In this document: one piece after another, positions 29,751 to 38,438 of the stretch
How the letters are laid out: each line of letters opens with the position of its first letter
Position numbering within the stretch: position 1 is the first letter of the stretch
Source: Marinicella marina
Lineage (GTDB): Bacteria; Pseudomonadota; Gammaproteobacteria; Xanthomonadales; Marinicellaceae
Assembly (NCBI RefSeq): GCF_030065545.1
Contig: NZ_JASJNC010000001.1
Span: 310,001-374,000, forward strand
Reading direction: 5' to 3'
Length of the DNA: 64,000 nt
Position numbers and translations under genes: made by a program
Notes under the pieces: generated by a model
What the model was told of the DNA's origin: nothing
Databases searched by the model: none
Seen by the model: only the letters and a program-made list of their open reading frames with translations

Positions 29751-30409
29751 ACGACAGCGGACAATTTTATTATGAAATCATCATGAGCTCATCACTGCCA
29801 GTAAAAGCAGTGATGGTTATTTTGATTTTGGCATCGGTGTGGTCATGGGTGATCATATTTTCAAAGGGTCGAATTTTAGCCAATGCCATGAACAAAGCGA
29901 AAAAATTTGAGGAGCACTTTTGGTCTGGGGTTGACCTCAACCAGTTATACACCAAACTTTCTGGACAAAAGAACACGGGTTCAGCACGCATATTTGAAGC
30001 GGGTTTCAAAGAGTTCAAGCGCAAACAAACAAACGCTGGGGGCATTCGATCAATCGAAGGCTCTGACCGTGCGATGAGGGTGGCCTTGAACCGCGAAATT
30101 GAAAAATTAGAAAGCAACCTACCTACTTTAGCCACCATTGGCTCAACCAGCCCCTACATTGGACTGTTTGGTACGGTGGTGGGTATCATGCTGGCCTTTC
30201 ATGCTTTATCTGATGTGACCCAAGCCACCATCGCTTTGGTTGCTCCTGGTATATCTGAGGCATTGATTGCCACAGCTATGGGTTTATTTGCCGCCATTCC
30301 TGCGGTTATTTTTTATAATAAATTCAGTGACAAAGTGGAGCGCATCTATGCTCAATACGATGCTTTTAAAGAAGAATTTTCAGCCATATTGCACCGCCAA
30401 ATAGGTTAA
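29747..30409 (+). CDS. tolQ: Tol-Pal system protein TolQ
   Basis: TolQ is the proton-channel subunit of the Tol machine that constricts the outer membrane at division. The 220-residue protein has three membrane helices (about residues 15-35, 130-152 and 168-190). Conserved segments are WSGVDLNQLY, LATIGSTSPYIGLFGTVVGIM and EALIATAMGLFAAIPAV. The start is TTG in a TTGA overlap with the ybgC stop, preceded by GAGGAG. The ATG at 29783 would remove the usual N-terminal segment. Confidence 0.95.
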   Translation: MNDSGQFYYEIIMSSSLPVKAVMVILILASVWSWVIIFSKGRILANAMNKAKKFEEHFWSGVDLNQLYTKLSGQKNTGSARIFEAGFKEFKRKQTNAGGIRSIEGSDRAMRVALNREIEKLESNLPTLATIGSTSPYIGLFGTVVGIMLAFHALSDVTQATIALVAPGISEALIATAMGLFAAIPAVIFYNKFSDKVERIYAQYDAFKEEFSAILHRQIG

Positions 30410-30413
30410 TCAA

Positions 30414-30827
30414 ATGAGGCGTCCCAGAAAGGTCAAAGCAGAAATTAATGTGGTTCCCTACATTGATGTGACTTTGGTGTTGTTGATTATTTTTATGATC
30501 ACCACGCCACTGATGAACTTGGGTGTTGATGTTAATCTGCCAGAATCAGATGCCAACACCATCACCATTGAAACCGAACCTGCGGTGGTTAATGTCACTG
30601 CCAATGGCGACTTGTACCTCAGTATTGGTGGTGAGTATGAGTTGATAGACGCAGAAAGTCTGAGAAAGAAACTCAGTGCTTTTATTAAGGTCAATGATGA
30701 AGTGCCGATCATGATTGGAGCCGATGAATCGGTCAGTTATGGTACGGTTTATCAGGCGATGGCCATTGTGCAACAAGCCGGGGCCAAAAAAGTGGGTTTG
30801 ATCAGTGACCCCATCAAGCCGGAATAA
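30414..30827 (+). CDS. tolR: Tol-Pal system protein TolR
   Basis: This 137-residue protein has a single membrane helix with the essential Asp in INVVPYIDVTLVLLIIFMIT, followed by a periplasmic ExbD/TolR domain ending VGLISDP. TolR couples proton flow through TolQ to TolA and binds peptidoglycan. It follows tolQ by four bases. Confidence 0.95.
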   Translation: MRRPRKVKAEINVVPYIDVTLVLLIIFMITTPLMNLGVDVNLPESDANTITIETEPAVVNVTANGDLYLSIGGEYELIDAESLRKKLSAFIKVNDEVPIMIGADESVSYGTVYQAMAIVQQAGAKKVGLISDPIKPE

Positions 30828-30833
30828 ATCGAC

Positions 30834-31646
30834 ATGGCCGTCTTGAGTTTCGATTCCGAGCAGACACAAGGCCTGTTGTACTCAGTGGGTCTGCATGTGG
30901 CGCTGGTCTTGTTACTGGTATTTGCCAGTGGCCAAGGCCCAGTGATTAAACCACCCAAAGGAGTCGCAATTCAAGCAGAAATCATGGACCTGGATAAGTT
31001 TTTAAACAGCCAGAATAAACCCAGCCCCACACCCAAAAAACCTGACCCAGAACCGCCTAAACCCGAAACCAAACCAGAGCCTCAAATCCAACAAACCAAG
31101 CCTGAACCACCAAAGGTAGAACCCAAGCCAGAACCCAAGCCGGTCGAAAAGCCAGTCATTAAGCCCAAAGTGGACCCAGTAAAAAGACAAGAAAAAACCG
31201 AACGACAAAAACGTTTAGAAGAAATCAGACGCAAACGCCAGGCCGCTGAAGAACAAGCCAACAAACAACCAGAAGTAAAAACCAACAGCAGTGCTGATCA
31301 GCCAGTGGCCGAAGATGCCACCCCGCCAGTGGGCGTGGAAAATGGCAGTGAAGACGTGCGTCGCACCAAGTTGACGCTGTATTCGGCAGCCATTCAAGCA
31401 GCAGTGACACGGGCTTGGACCCGACCCACGGGAACCCCAGCTGGATTACAGTGTCAAATCAAAGTGAACCAAATACCCGGCGGTGGAGTGATAGATGTAT
31501 CAATTGGTACCCCTTGTAACGCCAGTGCTGTGGCAAGAAATTCAATCATAAACGCCGTCAAAAAAGCGGACCCACTGCCTTATAAAGGGTTCGAAGATGT
31601 TTTTGAGCGGCGTTTGACTTTTACATTCCAATACCTAGGAGACTGA
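30834..31646 (+). CDS. tolA: Tol-Pal system protein TolA
   Basis: TolA spans the periplasm between TolQR and the outer membrane. The 270-residue protein has an N-terminal membrane helix (about residues 15-35) and a long low-complexity stretch at about 58-125 of Pro, Lys and Glu (repeated PxPK/PEPP units) turning into a charged helix. The C-terminal TolA domain has YSAAIQAAVTRAWTRP and a Cys pair (LQCQI, TPCNAS) likely forming a disulfide. It is shorter than the 421-residue E. coli TolA, mainly in the central helix. Confidence 0.92.
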   Translation: MAVLSFDSEQTQGLLYSVGLHVALVLLLVFASGQGPVIKPPKGVAIQAEIMDLDKFLNSQNKPSPTPKKPDPEPPKPETKPEPQIQQTKPEPPKVEPKPEPKPVEKPVIKPKVDPVKRQEKTERQKRLEEIRRKRQAAEEQANKQPEVKTNSSADQPVAEDATPPVGVENGSEDVRRTKLTLYSAAIQAAVTRAWTRPTGTPAGLQCQIKVNQIPGGGVIDVSIGTPCNASAVARNSIINAVKKADPLPYKGFEDVFERRLTFTFQYLGD

Positions 31647-31649
31647 TTT

Positions 31650-32945
31650 ATGCAACGCCTCATGCTTTTGAGCCTGTTGATCACAGGATTTATTTTTAAC
31701 CACACTTCTCATGCTCAATTGAACATCGTTATCCAGGATGGCAACGAATCGGCGTTGCCCATAGCTGTGGCTGATTTTGTTAACAATGGCGATCCCCTGG
31801 CGCATGATATGGCCGAGATTATTCGCAATGATTTGGCCAGCTCTGGTCAGTTCAAAGCATTAGATAAAGAGTTGCTTGTGGATCAGCCACGATCAGGCGA
31901 TGACATTAACTTTGGCACCTGGCGTCTGTTGGGAGCTGATTATTTGTCCTATGGTGATATCAGTTATGTTGATGCCAACCGCATTGAAGTGCGGTTTCGG
32001 TTGTCTTCGGTGGCCGAACAAAAACAACTGCTGGCCTTAACTTTGCCACTGAGTAGAACCCAAGCCCGCGCTGGCGCACATTATATCGCTGACCGAATTT
32101 ATGAGGAAATCATTGGTGTACCTGGTGTGTTTTCAACCAAACTTGCCTATGTCACAGCAGAGAAAATCGGTGCGGACTATAAATACCAGCTTATTGTCGC
32201 AGATGCCGATGGTTATGCACCTCAATCCTTAGTGACTTCTAAAGAACCACTGCTGTCACCCACTTGGTCTCCTGATGGTAAGAAACTGGCTTATGTCTCG
32301 TTTGAACAAGGAAATTCGGCGATTTATTTACAAGACCTCAGTACCGGTGCAAGAACCTTGATGACCAACTTCAAAGGCATCAACGGCGCGCCAAAATTCT
32401 CACCAAATGGACAACGCCTGGCCATTACGTTGTCAAAATCTGGCAACCCAGAAATCTATACCATCAACACCTTCAACAAACAACTCACCCAAATCACCAA
32501 TCACTGGGGTATTGATACCGAACCTGAATGGGCACCTGATGGTCAATCCTTGTTTTTTACCTCTGATCGCGGTGGCAAGCCACAAATCTATGAGGTGACC
32601 TTGGCCAATAAAAATGTCAAGCGAATCACTTTTCAAGGTGACTACAATGCCCGTGCCAGTGTTTCACCTGATGGCAAATACCTGGCCATGGTGCACGGTA
32701 ACAACAACCGCTATCAAATTGCGTTGTTGCACCGCCCTTCCAATACTTTGCAGCTGCTGAGTCAAGGCGCACTGGATGAAACCCCCAGCTTTGCCCCCAA
32801 TGGTGCCATGGTTTTGTATGCGACTAAAAACAGTGCCGGCCAAGGGTTGCTGAGGGCGGTGTCCACTGATGCCCACACATCCAATGACTTGGTGCAAGCC
32901 AATGTTGATGTCCGTGAGCCCAGTTGGTCGCCTTTGCTGAAATAG
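31650..32945 (+). CDS. tolB: Tol-Pal system beta-propeller protein TolB
   Basis: A signal peptide (MQRLMLLSLLITGFIFNHTSHA) leads a 431-residue periplasmic protein with an N-terminal anticodon-binding-like domain (residues 23-150) and a six-bladed propeller made of repeats such as SPTWSPDGKKLAYVS and TEPEWAPDGQSLFFTSDRGGKPQIY. TolB links Pal with TolA and porins. It is the last recognisable tol gene here: the pal and cpoB genes that normally follow are absent, and the next gene encodes an unrelated small membrane protein. Confidence 0.96.
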   Translation: MQRLMLLSLLITGFIFNHTSHAQLNIVIQDGNESALPIAVADFVNNGDPLAHDMAEIIRNDLASSGQFKALDKELLVDQPRSGDDINFGTWRLLGADYLSYGDISYVDANRIEVRFRLSSVAEQKQLLALTLPLSRTQARAGAHYIADRIYEEIIGVPGVFSTKLAYVTAEKIGADYKYQLIVADADGYAPQSLVTSKEPLLSPTWSPDGKKLAYVSFEQGNSAIYLQDLSTGARTLMTNFKGINGAPKFSPNGQRLAITLSKSGNPEIYTINTFNKQLTQITNHWGIDTEPEWAPDGQSLFFTSDRGGKPQIYEVTLANKNVKRITFQGDYNARASVSPDGKYLAMVHGNNNRYQIALLHRPSNTLQLLSQGALDETPSFAPNGAMVLYATKNSAGQGLLRAVSTDAHTSNDLVQANVDVREPSWSPLLK

Positions 32946-33067
32946 TTAAAATGTAACTGGGCCATTGAAACGGCTGACAGAAAAGTGGTTTGAAATTTAT
33001 TATTGAATTTATCACTGTTTTGAATAAAACTATTTAGAAGCACGGGAAAAGATCGAAGAGAGTGAAC

Positions 33068-33376
33068 ATGTCAGAGGATATTGGTTTTATTCAACAGGCT
33101 TCAGCCAAATTGTGGTTGGTTATTTTGTTGCTGATTTTTCTACCGCCAGTTGGTATTTATTTGTTGTGGCAAGGCAGTCACTTCAGTAAAAAGACTCGAA
33201 TCACGGTCTCGGTAGTTGCGGTGATATGGATGTTGTTACATTTGTTGGATGCCGCGCTGGCACCCAGTGGTTCTGGCTTTGATGATTATGGCAGTTGCAG
33301 TGCCACTTTTTATGAAAATGATTGTACCTATTATCGCGATGATGCATGCAATGTGGTCGCGAAATCTTGTGACTGA
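33068..33376 (+). CDS. Small membrane protein with Cys-rich tail, hypothetical
   Basis: The ATG at 33068, six bases inside a GTG-initiated frame and preceded by AGAGAG, gives 102 residues. Two hydrophobic segments (about residues 15-35 and 47-65) are followed by a tail of some 30 residues with four Cys (GSCSA, NDCTY, DACNV, KSCD), which would be periplasmic or cytoplasmic depending on topology. Four cysteines suggest two disulfides or a metal site. I do not recognise the family. It stands between tolB and an OsmC gene without obvious link to either. Confidence 0.6.
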   Translation: MSEDIGFIQQASAKLWLVILLLIFLPPVGIYLLWQGSHFSKKTRITVSVVAVIWMLLHLLDAALAPSGSGFDDYGSCSATFYENDCTYYRDDACNVVAKSCD

Positions 33377-33419
33377 TAAAGCACCCATTAATACTAAAAC
33401 CTTTAAGGAACTCTGAAAG

Positions 33420-33845
33420 ATGAAACAAATGATAGAAACACGCTGGTTAGATAACTACACCTTTGTCAGTACCAACCAAGACAATCAAACCTTGGTCATG
33501 GATTCGCCCACAGAAAAGCATGGCGATAAAGTGGGACCGTCGCCGATGGAAGTGGTATTGATGGGTTTGAGTGCCTGTGCCGGCATTGATGTTAAGTTAA
33601 TACTGAGCAAGGCCAAACAAGATTTTAAGGACATTCAGGTTAAAGTGTCGGCCAATCGCAGAGAGGAAATTCCGCGCATTTATACTGATATCAATTTACA
33701 CTTTGAGATCACTGGTCATGACTTGTCAGAAAAACAGGTAGCACGTGCCATCAAGCTGTCAGCAGAAAAATACTGTTCGGTTTCACACATGTTACAAGCG
33801 ACGGTCAACATCACCCACAGTTATGAACTGAAACAACAAGCCTAA
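33420..33845 (+). CDS. OsmC-family protein (YhfA-like)
   Basis: This 141-residue protein shows the OsmC fold with both redox cysteines: Cys 53 in LSACAGID and Cys 119 in EKYCSVSHM. OsmC/Ohr proteins reduce organic hydroperoxides. The YhfA-like subgroup, which this resembles in length and in the VGPSPMEVVLMGLSAC segment, is less well characterised. A good TAAGGA ribosome-binding site precedes the ATG. It is probably monocistronic. Confidence 0.88.
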   Translation: MKQMIETRWLDNYTFVSTNQDNQTLVMDSPTEKHGDKVGPSPMEVVLMGLSACAGIDVKLILSKAKQDFKDIQVKVSANRREEIPRIYTDINLHFEITGHDLSEKQVARAIKLSAEKYCSVSHMLQATVNITHSYELKQQA

Positions 33846-33929
33846 GTCAGTTATTGAAACCCCCTGTTGACTGAAGGCAGGGCTATGTATTAGCTGGTTT
33901 TTCCAAGCAAAACATGGCACAATCATTGG

Positions 33930-36900
33930 ATGGGTATGTACGGACAAAAAAGGGGTTGTCCCAGCGCCATCACGGTTTCTTTATTCTTACTGTTTCTTGT
34001 AAGCCAGTTGGCAGCGGCCAAAGCGATTCAACAAATTTCAATAGAGGATGGCCTGCTTGGCGGCACCGTTTGGGGTATTGAATCTGATAACAATGGTTTT
34101 ATCTGGGTAGCCACATCTGCCGGCCTTTATCGCTATGATGGTTATGATGTGCGTGGATTTGAACCCCCTCACCCCTTATCAAATGCTTATCTCAGCTCGA
34201 TCATTAAACACCCAGATGGATCTCTTTGGGTGGCTACTATGGAGCGAGGTATCTGGAGGATAACATCAGATAACACCGCTGCAGAACTCATCATTCCATA
34301 TGAAGAAAAAGCGCCATATCAATACCTCAGTCCCAATGTGATGTATTGGGTTAACGAACGCACCTTGTTACTTGGACTGAGTGAACACGTATTGGTCTAT
34401 GACTTAAAAAACCAATCCCTCGAAGTGGCTTTTACTTTGCCGACAGAAAGCATCGAAGGACACCTGATCAGGTCATTTATTAAATACCAAGATAAAATCC
34501 TTATTGGAACTTCAGCAGGAATGTTTGCAATGGACTTGGTGCTTAAAAAGAGTTTTAAAATTATTCACACAGAAAATGACTCATACACCGACAGCGAGAA
34601 CATCAAGTTGTTTTTTAAAGACAGCAACTTTCTGTGGTTCGCTTCGGTGGCGGGTGTTTATCGTTATCCCATAGACTTCTTGGCCCACCACAATGGTTTT
34701 CAAGACTACCGACAAAAAGCACAATTGATTTATCCTGATTTGAATGTATGGGACATTTGGAAAGAAGCCCATGGCCATTACTTGGTAACCAATGACGGTT
34801 TAATGTTAAAACAAAAAAACCATGAGATTGAACCAGTGATTCGCCTATCAGAATCACCTTATTACATCAGCAGCGATAAAATGACCCGCATACACAAAGA
34901 CCCAAGCGGCTATGTTTGGTTGGGTTCTATGGCCGATGGTTTGTTTGTGTGGAACCCAAAAACAACGGGATTTAATAACATTTCTGAACTTGAGGGTATG
35001 GCTGACAATGTGGTTTGGTCCATCGTTGAAGACCCGAATGAGAATGTAATTTGGGTAGGCACTGAGGGCGGTTTAACTCGTGTCGATATGAACAGCTATG
35101 CAGTAAAAAACTTTCTGAATGAAAAAAGCACAGACTTCACTGACAACATCGTTGAGGACTTGGTGGCCCACCCCAACGGTTTGATTTACACCTTCACATC
35201 GAAAGGGATTCGGGTCTTTAATCCTGACAGTGGAACATTTTCTTATCCAAAATACCAAGTTAATTCAGAGCATGATATAAATGCCTATGCTTGGGGCGCA
35301 GAAATTGATAATGAGGCCAATATTTGGTGGTTCACAGAGGAAGGGGTATTTAAATACAACCCGGAAAAAGCTGAACTAAATAAAGTAGATTGGTTGACAG
35401 AAATATCAAATCTGGCTTGGGACTGTGACACGTTCAAAGGACCTGCAGGAAGGTTGTTCTTTAGTTGTCCTGACAATCTGTTGTTGATGGACGAGAGCAA
35501 ACAGTCGGTGACTGCTGTAACAAAGTACCAAGAAATCAGTCGGGTTAATGAAGTCTATTCCTTGGCTGCTGACAGCTTTGTTGAAGATCATCAAGGACAC
35601 TGGTGGTTGACCTTAGGTGCTCATGGCATCGTTATACTTGACCCCAACGATTACCAGGTTATCAAACAATTCATTCCTGGACAAAATTTACCTAATTCAG
35701 AGTATTATTCGCTGACCAACGACCCCGCCAATCAAGCCATTTGGGTTGCTTCCGGTATTGGGCTGTTCCAAATAAAACAAGACAGTTATGCAATCAACCA
35801 ATACACGGTTCACGAAGGCACTTTTACCAATGATTTTGTTTATGCTGATGGCAAACAATTACGCAGTCAGCAGTTGGTTTATGGCAGCGGCAGGGGGTTA
35901 ATACATTTTAAGGGCAGCAACTTTACAGATAACCAAGCCCCTGAATTAACGACTTATTTAGCTGGAAGTCGTTCCTTATCGAGCACCACTGGGGCCGAAA
36001 AAGTGTTGGGTAGCGAATTAAACTTCAGCCACACCGACACGGGTTTGACCTTCTATTTCACCACACTGAATTTTAAAAAAAATAAAAACGTATTTTTCCG
36101 CTTTGAATTAGGTGGAGCACAAGATTTAAGCTTTCCACCACAAAGGGACAACAGCATTACTTTTCCTCAATTGAAACCCGGAAACTACACCCTTACGACC
36201 ACAGCAACGCATGAGTTGGACGGTGTTTCAGGTTCACCTCTGATCACGCGCTTTTCAATTGCTTATGCCTGGTGGCAAACACCAACGGCCAAAGCCATCT
36301 ACCTGTTGTTACTGGGATCCATGCTGTATTTATGGCTGCGTTACCGCAAGAAACATTATATGGCCTTGGCACAAGCGCATAAAACCGCACTGAAGAGTGA
36401 ACGGAAATTATCTTTGGCACTGCAAAGCAGCAACAGTCATGTTTGGGAGTGGCATGCGTTAGATAATCAGATTGAACAATCACGGATCAATGATGTGTTG
36501 GGCTACATTGGACAACCTTATAAGACAGGGCTTGAGAACCACATCAGCTTAATTCACCCAGAGGATCAGCCGCTGTTCGTCAAAACGTGGCAACGATTTA
36601 TCAACCTGAAAGACTCACAATTTCGGATGATTTATCGCATGAGGGACCAACAAGGTCACTGGGTTTGGTTCAGTGACATTGCCACCGGACAAATTGAAGG
36701 CGGTCGCATCAGCAAAGTCACCGGCACCTTCACCAACATCACCGACCAGTATGCCCAAGAACACAATGCCGCACTTTATGGCGAAATTTTCCAACAGGCT
36801 TATGATGCCGTCATCATCCTCACCAATGACTGGCGTGTAGAAACCGCCAATAAGGCTTTTTTAGATAAATTTGAACGAGATATCGGTGACATTGCGGGGT

Positions 36901-38438
36901 TAGAAATCACCGCATTGTTTGAAAAACTGGGTGGCAGCATGGCTTTGTCAAAAGTCCAAAAGGCCATGGTAAAAAAACATTACTACCGCACCGAAACAGC
37001 GCTGCAAGTGAAAGCTGTAAAAACCCCCATGTTGGTCAGCTGCAGCGAAGTTAAAGGCATGTCAGACGAACAAAAATTTCTGCTCACATTGACCAGCATC
37101 AAGGCCCTCAAAGAAGCTGAACAGGCATTGGTAAAACTGGCTAAATACGATCAATTAACCGGGCTGCCTAATCGCACGTTGTTGATGGAACAACTGCACC
37201 AAAGCTGTGACCCTGATAATGACAAGCACAAACCATTGGCAATGATGTTTGTTGACCTTGATAAATTCAAACAAGTCAATGACTCCCTGGGTCATGCCCG
37301 CGGCGATGAATTGCTTTTGAAGGTGGGTGAACGTATCAGTAGAAAAATTGATGAAACAGATTTATTGGCCAGATTTGGTGGCGATGAATTTGTGGTACTC
37401 ATTGATTTAGAGGACCGCAATGAACAGCAATTAGATTCTTTGGCAAATGAAATCATATCCAGCATTTCTAGACCAGTTGATTTGGGGCTGACCACAGTAG
37501 CAGTATCGCCCAGTATAGGCATTGCAAAATATCCAGCAGATGCCAACAGTGCAGAAAACTTGTTACAGGCAGCTGATGTGGCCATGTACCATGCCAAGGC
37601 CAAGGGGCGTGGTACTTTTGAGTTTTATTCAGCAAAGATGAAAACCCAAGCACAGAATAAACTTAAACTGGACTACATGATCAAACAGGACCACGACAAA
37701 GGTCGTTTTATCAATTACTATCAACCCATAATCGGTGTCAAATCCAATCGGGTTGTCAGTTTGGAGATTTTGTTGCGGTGGAAAAAAGACCAGAACATAT
37801 TGTTGCCGGGTAAATTCATCAAAGAGTCAGAGGACATTGGGTTGTTGGGGGCGATGACACTCAAGGCCCTGAGACAAGGCTTGGATGATTTAAAACCTTG
37901 GTTGGCACACAATCCTGATTTATCAATTAATCTCAACATCTCAGCCAAACACTTTGAGGATCCGGGGTTTGTCGAAGACATCAAAACCACCATGGCACAA
38001 TCAGCCATCAGTGCCAAACACGTCAACATTGAATTGACTGAATCAACGTTGTTAGAAAATAAGGCAGCAGCGATGGAAACCATCAAACAACTTCGAGCCT
38101 TAGGTCATCGCCTGTTCTTAGATGATTTTGGTACAGGTTATTCCTCTTTGTCCTACATCCATGAGTTATCTATGGATGGTGTAAAAGTTGATAAGAGTTT
38201 TGTTAAAAGCCTGGGTAAAGATGAGCGCAACTGGGCCATCACCCAAGGCATCATTCAAATGTGTTCCGGGCTGGGCTTTACGGTGGTGGCAGAGGGCGTT
38301 GAGACGGTCATTCAACACCAAGAGCTGTCGCGATTGGGTGCAAGTCACCAACAAGGCTTTTTATTTGCTGAACCAGTTGCTGCTGAGGCTGTTATGGCCT
38401 TGTTAGAAGGCGAAAAAAACCTCATTCCTCAGGGCTGA
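33930..38438 (+). CDS. Propeller-type sensor with PAS, GGDEF and EAL domains (c-di-GMP enzyme)
   Basis: The 1502-residue protein has a signal or anchor segment at residues 14-32, then about 720 residues of regulator-propeller repeats (WVATSAGLYRYDGYD, WLGSMADGLFVWNP, WVGTEGGLTRVD), a Y_Y_Y-like strand domain, and a membrane helix near 788-808. A PAS/PAC region (815-950), a second PAS-like region, GGDEF at 1150-1154 and an EAL domain follow. The EAL signature is changed to EIL (E1279), but IELTES, LDDFGTGYSSL, VAEGVET and QGF are intact, so phosphodiesterase activity is plausible. The cyclase inhibitory site reads DETD, not RxxD. Its 3' end overlaps the convergent ABC gene by 17 bases. Confidence 0.92.
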   Translation: MGMYGQKRGCPSAITVSLFLLFLVSQLAAAKAIQQISIEDGLLGGTVWGIESDNNGFIWVATSAGLYRYDGYDVRGFEPPHPLSNAYLSSIIKHPDGSLWVATMERGIWRITSDNTAAELIIPYEEKAPYQYLSPNVMYWVNERTLLLGLSEHVLVYDLKNQSLEVAFTLPTESIEGHLIRSFIKYQDKILIGTSAGMFAMDLVLKKSFKIIHTENDSYTDSENIKLFFKDSNFLWFASVAGVYRYPIDFLAHHNGFQDYRQKAQLIYPDLNVWDIWKEAHGHYLVTNDGLMLKQKNHEIEPVIRLSESPYYISSDKMTRIHKDPSGYVWLGSMADGLFVWNPKTTGFNNISELEGMADNVVWSIVEDPNENVIWVGTEGGLTRVDMNSYAVKNFLNEKSTDFTDNIVEDLVAHPNGLIYTFTSKGIRVFNPDSGTFSYPKYQVNSEHDINAYAWGAEIDNEANIWWFTEEGVFKYNPEKAELNKVDWLTEISNLAWDCDTFKGPAGRLFFSCPDNLLLMDESKQSVTAVTKYQEISRVNEVYSLAADSFVEDHQGHWWLTLGAHGIVILDPNDYQVIKQFIPGQNLPNSEYYSLTNDPANQAIWVASGIGLFQIKQDSYAINQYTVHEGTFTNDFVYADGKQLRSQQLVYGSGRGLIHFKGSNFTDNQAPELTTYLAGSRSLSSTTGAEKVLGSELNFSHTDTGLTFYFTTLNFKKNKNVFFRFELGGAQDLSFPPQRDNSITFPQLKPGNYTLTTTATHELDGVSGSPLITRFSIAYAWWQTPTAKAIYLLLLGSMLYLWLRYRKKHYMALAQAHKTALKSERKLSLALQSSNSHVWEWHALDNQIEQSRINDVLGYIGQPYKTGLENHISLIHPEDQPLFVKTWQRFINLKDSQFRMIYRMRDQQGHWVWFSDIATGQIEGGRISKVTGTFTNITDQYAQEHNAALYGEIFQQAYDAVIILTNDWRVETANKAFLDKFERDIGDIAGLEITALFEKLGGSMALSKVQKAMVKKHYYRTETALQVKAVKTPMLVSCSEVKGMSDEQKFLLTLTSIKALKEAEQALVKLAKYDQLTGLPNRTLLMEQLHQSCDPDNDKHKPLAMMFVDLDKFKQVNDSLGHARGDELLLKVGERISRKIDETDLLARFGGDEFVVLIDLEDRNEQQLDSLANEIISSISRPVDLGLTTVAVSPSIGIAKYPADANSAENLLQAADVAMYHAKAKGRGTFEFYSAKMKTQAQNKLKLDYMIKQDHDKGRFINYYQPIIGVKSNRVVSLEILLRWKKDQNILLPGKFIKESEDIGLLGAMTLKALRQGLDDLKPWLAHNPDLSINLNISAKHFEDPGFVEDIKTTMAQSAISAKHVNIELTESTLLENKAAAMETIKQLRALGHRLFLDDFGTGYSSLSYIHELSMDGVKVDKSFVKSLGKDERNWAITQGIIQMCSGLGFTVVAEGVETVIQHQELSRLGASHQQGFLFAEPVAAEAVMALLEGEKNLIPQG

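Noticed and set aside
31020-31200. Short repeats of Pro/Lys/Glu codons in tolA as a tandem DNA repeat
   Set aside because: It is the ordinary low-complexity central region of TolA, not an independent repeat element.
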